Below are positions 5,927 through 8,138 of a stretch of 8,138 bases of DNA, one piece after another. Each line of letters opens with the position of its first letter. Within the stretch, counting starts at the first letter, position 1. The stretch comes from Prevotellaceae bacterium. Lineage in GTDB: Bacteria > Bacteroidota > Bacteroidia > Bacteroidales > UBA932. The position numbers were made by a program, and so were the translations under genes. The stretch lies in the NCBI GenBank assembly GCA_031259935.1, contig JAIRKV010000251.1, forward strand, positions 1 to 8,138, given 5' to 3'. The notes beneath the pieces are model-generated. The model had not been told where the DNA came from and searched no databases. It saw only the letters and a program-made list of their open reading frames with translations.

Positions 5927-7750
5927 ATGAAAACAAATGAAAAAATAAAACAAATGATTTCGCTTTTGCCGCATTCGCCCGGTGTTTATCAATTTCTTAA
6001 TGCCAGCAACAAGATAATTTATATTGGTAAGGCAAAAGATTTGAAAAACAGAGTGTCGTCGTATTTTTTGCTTCGTGTGAGCCATAATCTTAAATTAAGA
6101 AACATGATTATGAAAATCGCCGACATAAAGTATATTGTTCTGGAAACCGAATCGGATGCTTTGCTTTTGGAAAATGTTTTAATAAAAAAACATCAACCAA
6201 AGTACAATATTTTACTGAAAGATGATAAAACATATCCGTGGATTTGTGTGAAAAAGGAAAGATTTCCTCGTTTGCTTGTTGTTCGTATGGTACAAAAAGA
6301 TGGAGGCTCTAAGTTTTTCGGTCCTTATGCGCATGTGTCATCAATCAGATTTTTGCTCGATTTGATTAAACGTTTATATACATTGCGAACATGTAAATTG
6401 CCCCTTGCCCAGTCGTCAATTGCTCTTGGAAAATATAAACCATGTCTTGAATATCATCTCGGCAATTGCAAGGCTCCGTGCATAGGCAAACAAACGGAAT
6501 ATGAATATAATTTGCAGATAGAACAGGTTTTGGCAATATTAAGAGGAGATACCCAGTATGTGTTGAGATATTTGCGTAAGGAAATGACTAAAGCCTCTGC
6601 CGAATATCGGTTTGAAGATGCTAAGTTGTTGAAAGAAAAATATAATCATCTGAAAGCATATCAATCTAAATCAGTAGTTGTTAGTTCAACAATTAAAGCG
6701 GCAGATGTTATAACAATTTTTATAGATGAAACAACAGCAACAGGTTTTGCTAATTTTTTGCATGTTGCGAATGGAGCAATCATTCAATCACAGTCATTTG
6801 AATTTAATCTTGGTGTTGAAGACACAAAAGAATCGTTGTTGGGTTATGTAATCGCAGAAATATTTAACGTATCCGGCGAGTTGTCTTTTGAAATAATAGT
6901 CCCATTTCGACCTGATCATGAAATTGCAAATCACATTTTTACCGTTCCAACCCGTGGCGACAAACGCACCTTGCTTGAACTCTCATTTCGGAACCTGAGA
7001 GCATATCAATTTGAACGATTGAAGCAAATAAAAACATTTGATTCTGACCGAGTTGCTGCCCGCATCCTTTTAAAATTACAAAATGAATTGAAATTAGACG
7101 TATTGCCTCGTCATATTGAATGTTTTGATAATTCCAATATACAGGGAACACATGCTGTTGCGTCATGTGTGGTTTTCAAAAATGGAAAGCCAAGCAAAAA
7201 AGATTACAGAAAATATAATATAAAAACAGTTGTTGGCATCGATGATTATGCTTCGATGCGTGAAGTTGCTTGGCGCAGATATTCGAGGCTTATTACTGAA
7301 AAAATAGATTTGCCCGATTTGATAATTACCGATGGCGGTCAAGGACAAATGGAAAGTGTGCGTGCAGCAATCGAAGATGACTTGGGTTTAAAAATACCTA
7401 TAGCAGGGCTGGCAAAAGATAAATACCATAAAACCAACGAACTTTTATTTGGATTTCCTCCTGTGAGGGTAAGTATAAAACCAACTGAACCTCATTTTAG
7501 ATTATTGGTTGCAATTCAAAATGAAGTACATCGTTTTGCTATTGAATTTCACCGAAATAAGCGAAGTAAAGCAATGATAAACACACAATTAACCGAAATA
7601 CATGGAATAGGAGAGATAACTTCGCAAAAATTATTGACGAAATTCAAAACATTATCACGCATAAAAACAGCAACAATTAACGAATTGACTGAAGTAATTG
7701 GCGAAAAACTGGCAAAAAACGTATTCGATTATTTTGCGAATGTAGAATGA
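5927..7750 (+). CDS. uvrC: UvrABC excinuclease subunit C
   Basis: Makes both incisions flanking a lesion in nucleotide excision repair after UvrA/UvrB damage recognition. The 607-residue product has every expected part. The N-terminal GIY-YIG nuclease for the 3' cut (about 15-95) has Tyr32, Lys35, Arg42, Glu82 and Asn94. Four cysteines (156, 173, 181, 185) are in the arrangement of the UvrC iron-sulfur cluster. A UVR motif for UvrB contact lies near 207-242 (EYRFEDAKLLKEKY). The RNase H-like nuclease for the 5' cut has Asp401 (CFDNSNIQG), the GIDDYASMRE block, Asp469 (TDGGQGQ) and His535 (EVHRFAI). C-terminal tandem helix-hairpin-helix DNA-binding motifs begin at HGIGE (559-563). The ATG at 5927 gives normal length and has an A/T-rich leader without Shine-Dalgarno. 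It lies 85 nt after mnmG, beyond the parS-like sites, so it may read through from the cluster or have its own undetected promoter. Confidence 0.98.
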   Translation: MKTNEKIKQMISLLPHSPGVYQFLNASNKIIYIGKAKDLKNRVSSYFLLRVSHNLKLRNMIMKIADIKYIVLETESDALLLENVLIKKHQPKYNILLKDDKTYPWICVKKERFPRLLVVRMVQKDGGSKFFGPYAHVSSIRFLLDLIKRLYTLRTCKLPLAQSSIALGKYKPCLEYHLGNCKAPCIGKQTEYEYNLQIEQVLAILRGDTQYVLRYLRKEMTKASAEYRFEDAKLLKEKYNHLKAYQSKSVVVSSTIKAADVITIFIDETTATGFANFLHVANGAIIQSQSFEFNLGVEDTKESLLGYVIAEIFNVSGELSFEIIVPFRPDHEIANHIFTVPTRGDKRTLLELSFRNLRAYQFERLKQIKTFDSDRVAARILLKLQNELKLDVLPRHIECFDNSNIQGTHAVASCVVFKNGKPSKKDYRKYNIKTVVGIDDYASMREVAWRRYSRLITEKIDLPDLIITDGGQGQMESVRAAIEDDLGLKIPIAGLAKDKYHKTNELLFGFPPVRVSIKPTEPHFRLLVAIQNEVHRFAIEFHRNKRSKAMINTQLTEIHGIGEITSQKLLTKFKTLSRIKTATINELTEVIGEKLAKNVFDYFANVE

Positions 7751-7793
7751 AAAAAACTTTAAATAGTCGCTCCTTACAAATAAAAAAATCAGC

Positions 7794-7813
7794 AATAATA
7801 CGGCATTATTTTT
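7794..7813 (+). terminator. Weak possible terminator after uvrC
   Basis: AATAAT at 7794-7799 and ATTATT at 7805-7810 can pair around a 5-nt loop, and a TTT run follows at 7811-7813. The stem is all A/T and short, so stability is poor. It lies 43 nt after the uvrC stop, where a terminator would be expected. The large inverted repeat further downstream is at least as likely to end transcription. Confidence 0.2.
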
Positions 7814-7849
7814 GTCGGTTTTATTTTGAGGCAAAACAACAAACCACCA

Positions 7850-7940
7850 CGTCATTGCGAGGAGCGTAGCGACGAAGCAATCCAGATTTGTGTTCTGTAT
7901 TCTTCTGGATTGCTTCACTGCTTCGCAGTTCGCAATGACG
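7850..7940. repeat. REP/MITE-like 91-bp inverted repeat (GTCATTGCGA...GAAGCAATCC family)
   Basis: Two 37-nt arms, 7850-7886 and 7904-7940, are inverted complements at 30 of 37 positions, around a 17-nt loop (7887-7903). Arm ends are exact (CGTCATTGCGA outside, GAAGCAATCCAGA inside). The seven mismatches are confined to the arm middle. The right arm can also fold on itself there (ACTGC-GAA-GCAGT on the minus strand). I recognise this repeat type as recurring in many unrelated bacterial genomes, typically between genes. No transposase is present, so any mobility would need enzymes elsewhere. I see no obvious target-site duplication. The strong hairpin could also stop transcription from either side. 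Confidence 0.8.
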
Positions 7941-8064
7941 AATACAAAGAAGAAAAAACCTGTTCCTGTTTTGCCGACTTTTAGCTTGTATGTACGTAAA
8001 ACACGGTATTTTTATTCGACAATTTGCATTTATAAATGTTTATAATAAATGATTTCACCACTTA

Positions 8065-8138
8065 TTAGGGAACGACTAAATATTTAGTCTGAATCTTATA
8101 ATTGAAGTGCTGTGCAAAATATAATTCTGCTGCCCTCC
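8065..8138 (-). CDS. Possible C-terminal end of an unidentified gene, cut by the window edge
   Basis: Read on the minus strand, the last 74 bases give 23 codons ending in TAA (forward 8065-8067). The peptide starts RAAELYFAQHF and ends NYKIQTKYLVVP. It has a balanced, protein-like composition with an amphipathic helix followed by a strand-like end, whereas the other two minus frames stop or look less protein-like. I do not recognise the family. If real, the gene is convergent with uvrC, which would make the inverted repeat between them a natural place for bidirectional termination. The span is too short to be sure it is coding. Confidence 0.35.
   Translation of the reverse strand, partial: RAAELYFAQHFNYKIQTKYLVVP

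Larger units (their letters stand above)
7751..8064. other. Gene-free region downstream of uvrC
   Basis: No credible coding frame is seen on either strand across these 314 bases. Contents are the weak hairpin near 7794, the 91-bp repeat at 7850-7940, a 9-bp inverted pair flanking that repeat (GGCAAAACA at 7830-7838, TGTTTTGCC at 7967-7975), and a short palindrome CATTTATAAATG at 8027-8038. No convincing promoter was found. Confidence 0.65.

Noticed and set aside
7655..7918. Minus-strand open frame of 87 codons across the uvrC end and the repeat
   Set aside because: It overlaps the uvrC 3' end, and its N-terminal part is the conceptual translation of the inverted repeat (DCFVATLLAMT), a common false gene call for this repeat family.
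1..8138. CRISPR array, prophage, toxin-antitoxin or other defence system
   Set aside because: No regularly spaced repeats, integrase, transposase or defence domain was seen; all six full genes are core housekeeping or envelope genes.

Overview
The window is AT-rich and reads as a housekeeping stretch of a Bacteroidota chromosome, probably Bacteroidales-like. Four things support this. The only convincing promoter has the Bacteroidota form (TTG, 19-nt spacer, TAnnTTTG). No gene has a clear Shine-Dalgarno sequence; starts are preceded by A/T-rich leaders. YbeY carries the Bacteroidota-style His-to-Asp variant of its metal motif. The gene order dut, TPR lipoprotein, EnvC-like protein, ybeY, mnmG, uvrC is one I associate with this phylum, from memory rather than a search.

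Layout. Positions 1-103 hold a non-coding leader with a promoter at about 56-86. Six forward genes follow: dut (104-538, dUTPase), a TPR-repeat lipoprotein (571-2346), an EnvC-like murein hydrolase activator with a dead metallopeptidase fold (2343-3530), ybeY (3556-3972), mnmG/gidA (3973-5841) and uvrC (5927-7750). The first five are tightly packed: gaps of 32, -4, 25 and 0 nt, with an ATGA overlap and one stop codon directly abutting a start. They probably form one transcription unit. The 85-nt mnmG-uvrC gap holds two copies of a GTTCCAC(G/A)TGGAAC palindrome, one of them perfect over 18 bp, which match the chromosomal parS (ParB-binding) consensus.

Downstream of uvrC, 7751-8064 has no gene. 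It contains a 91-bp imperfect inverted repeat (7850-7940) of the widespread GTCATTGCGA...GAAGCAATCC family. The last 74 bases can be read on the minus strand as the C-terminal end of an unidentified gene convergent with uvrC.

Functions. The genes cover nucleotide-pool cleaning (dut), excision repair (uvrC), tRNA wobble modification (mnmG), rRNA maturation (ybeY) and cell-envelope or septal work (lipoprotein, EnvC-like). They share growth and translation housekeeping rather than one pathway. I see no defence system, prophage, CRISPR array, tRNA or rRNA. The most interesting item is the putative parS pair, which would place the window in the ParB-bound, probably origin-proximal, part of the chromosome.
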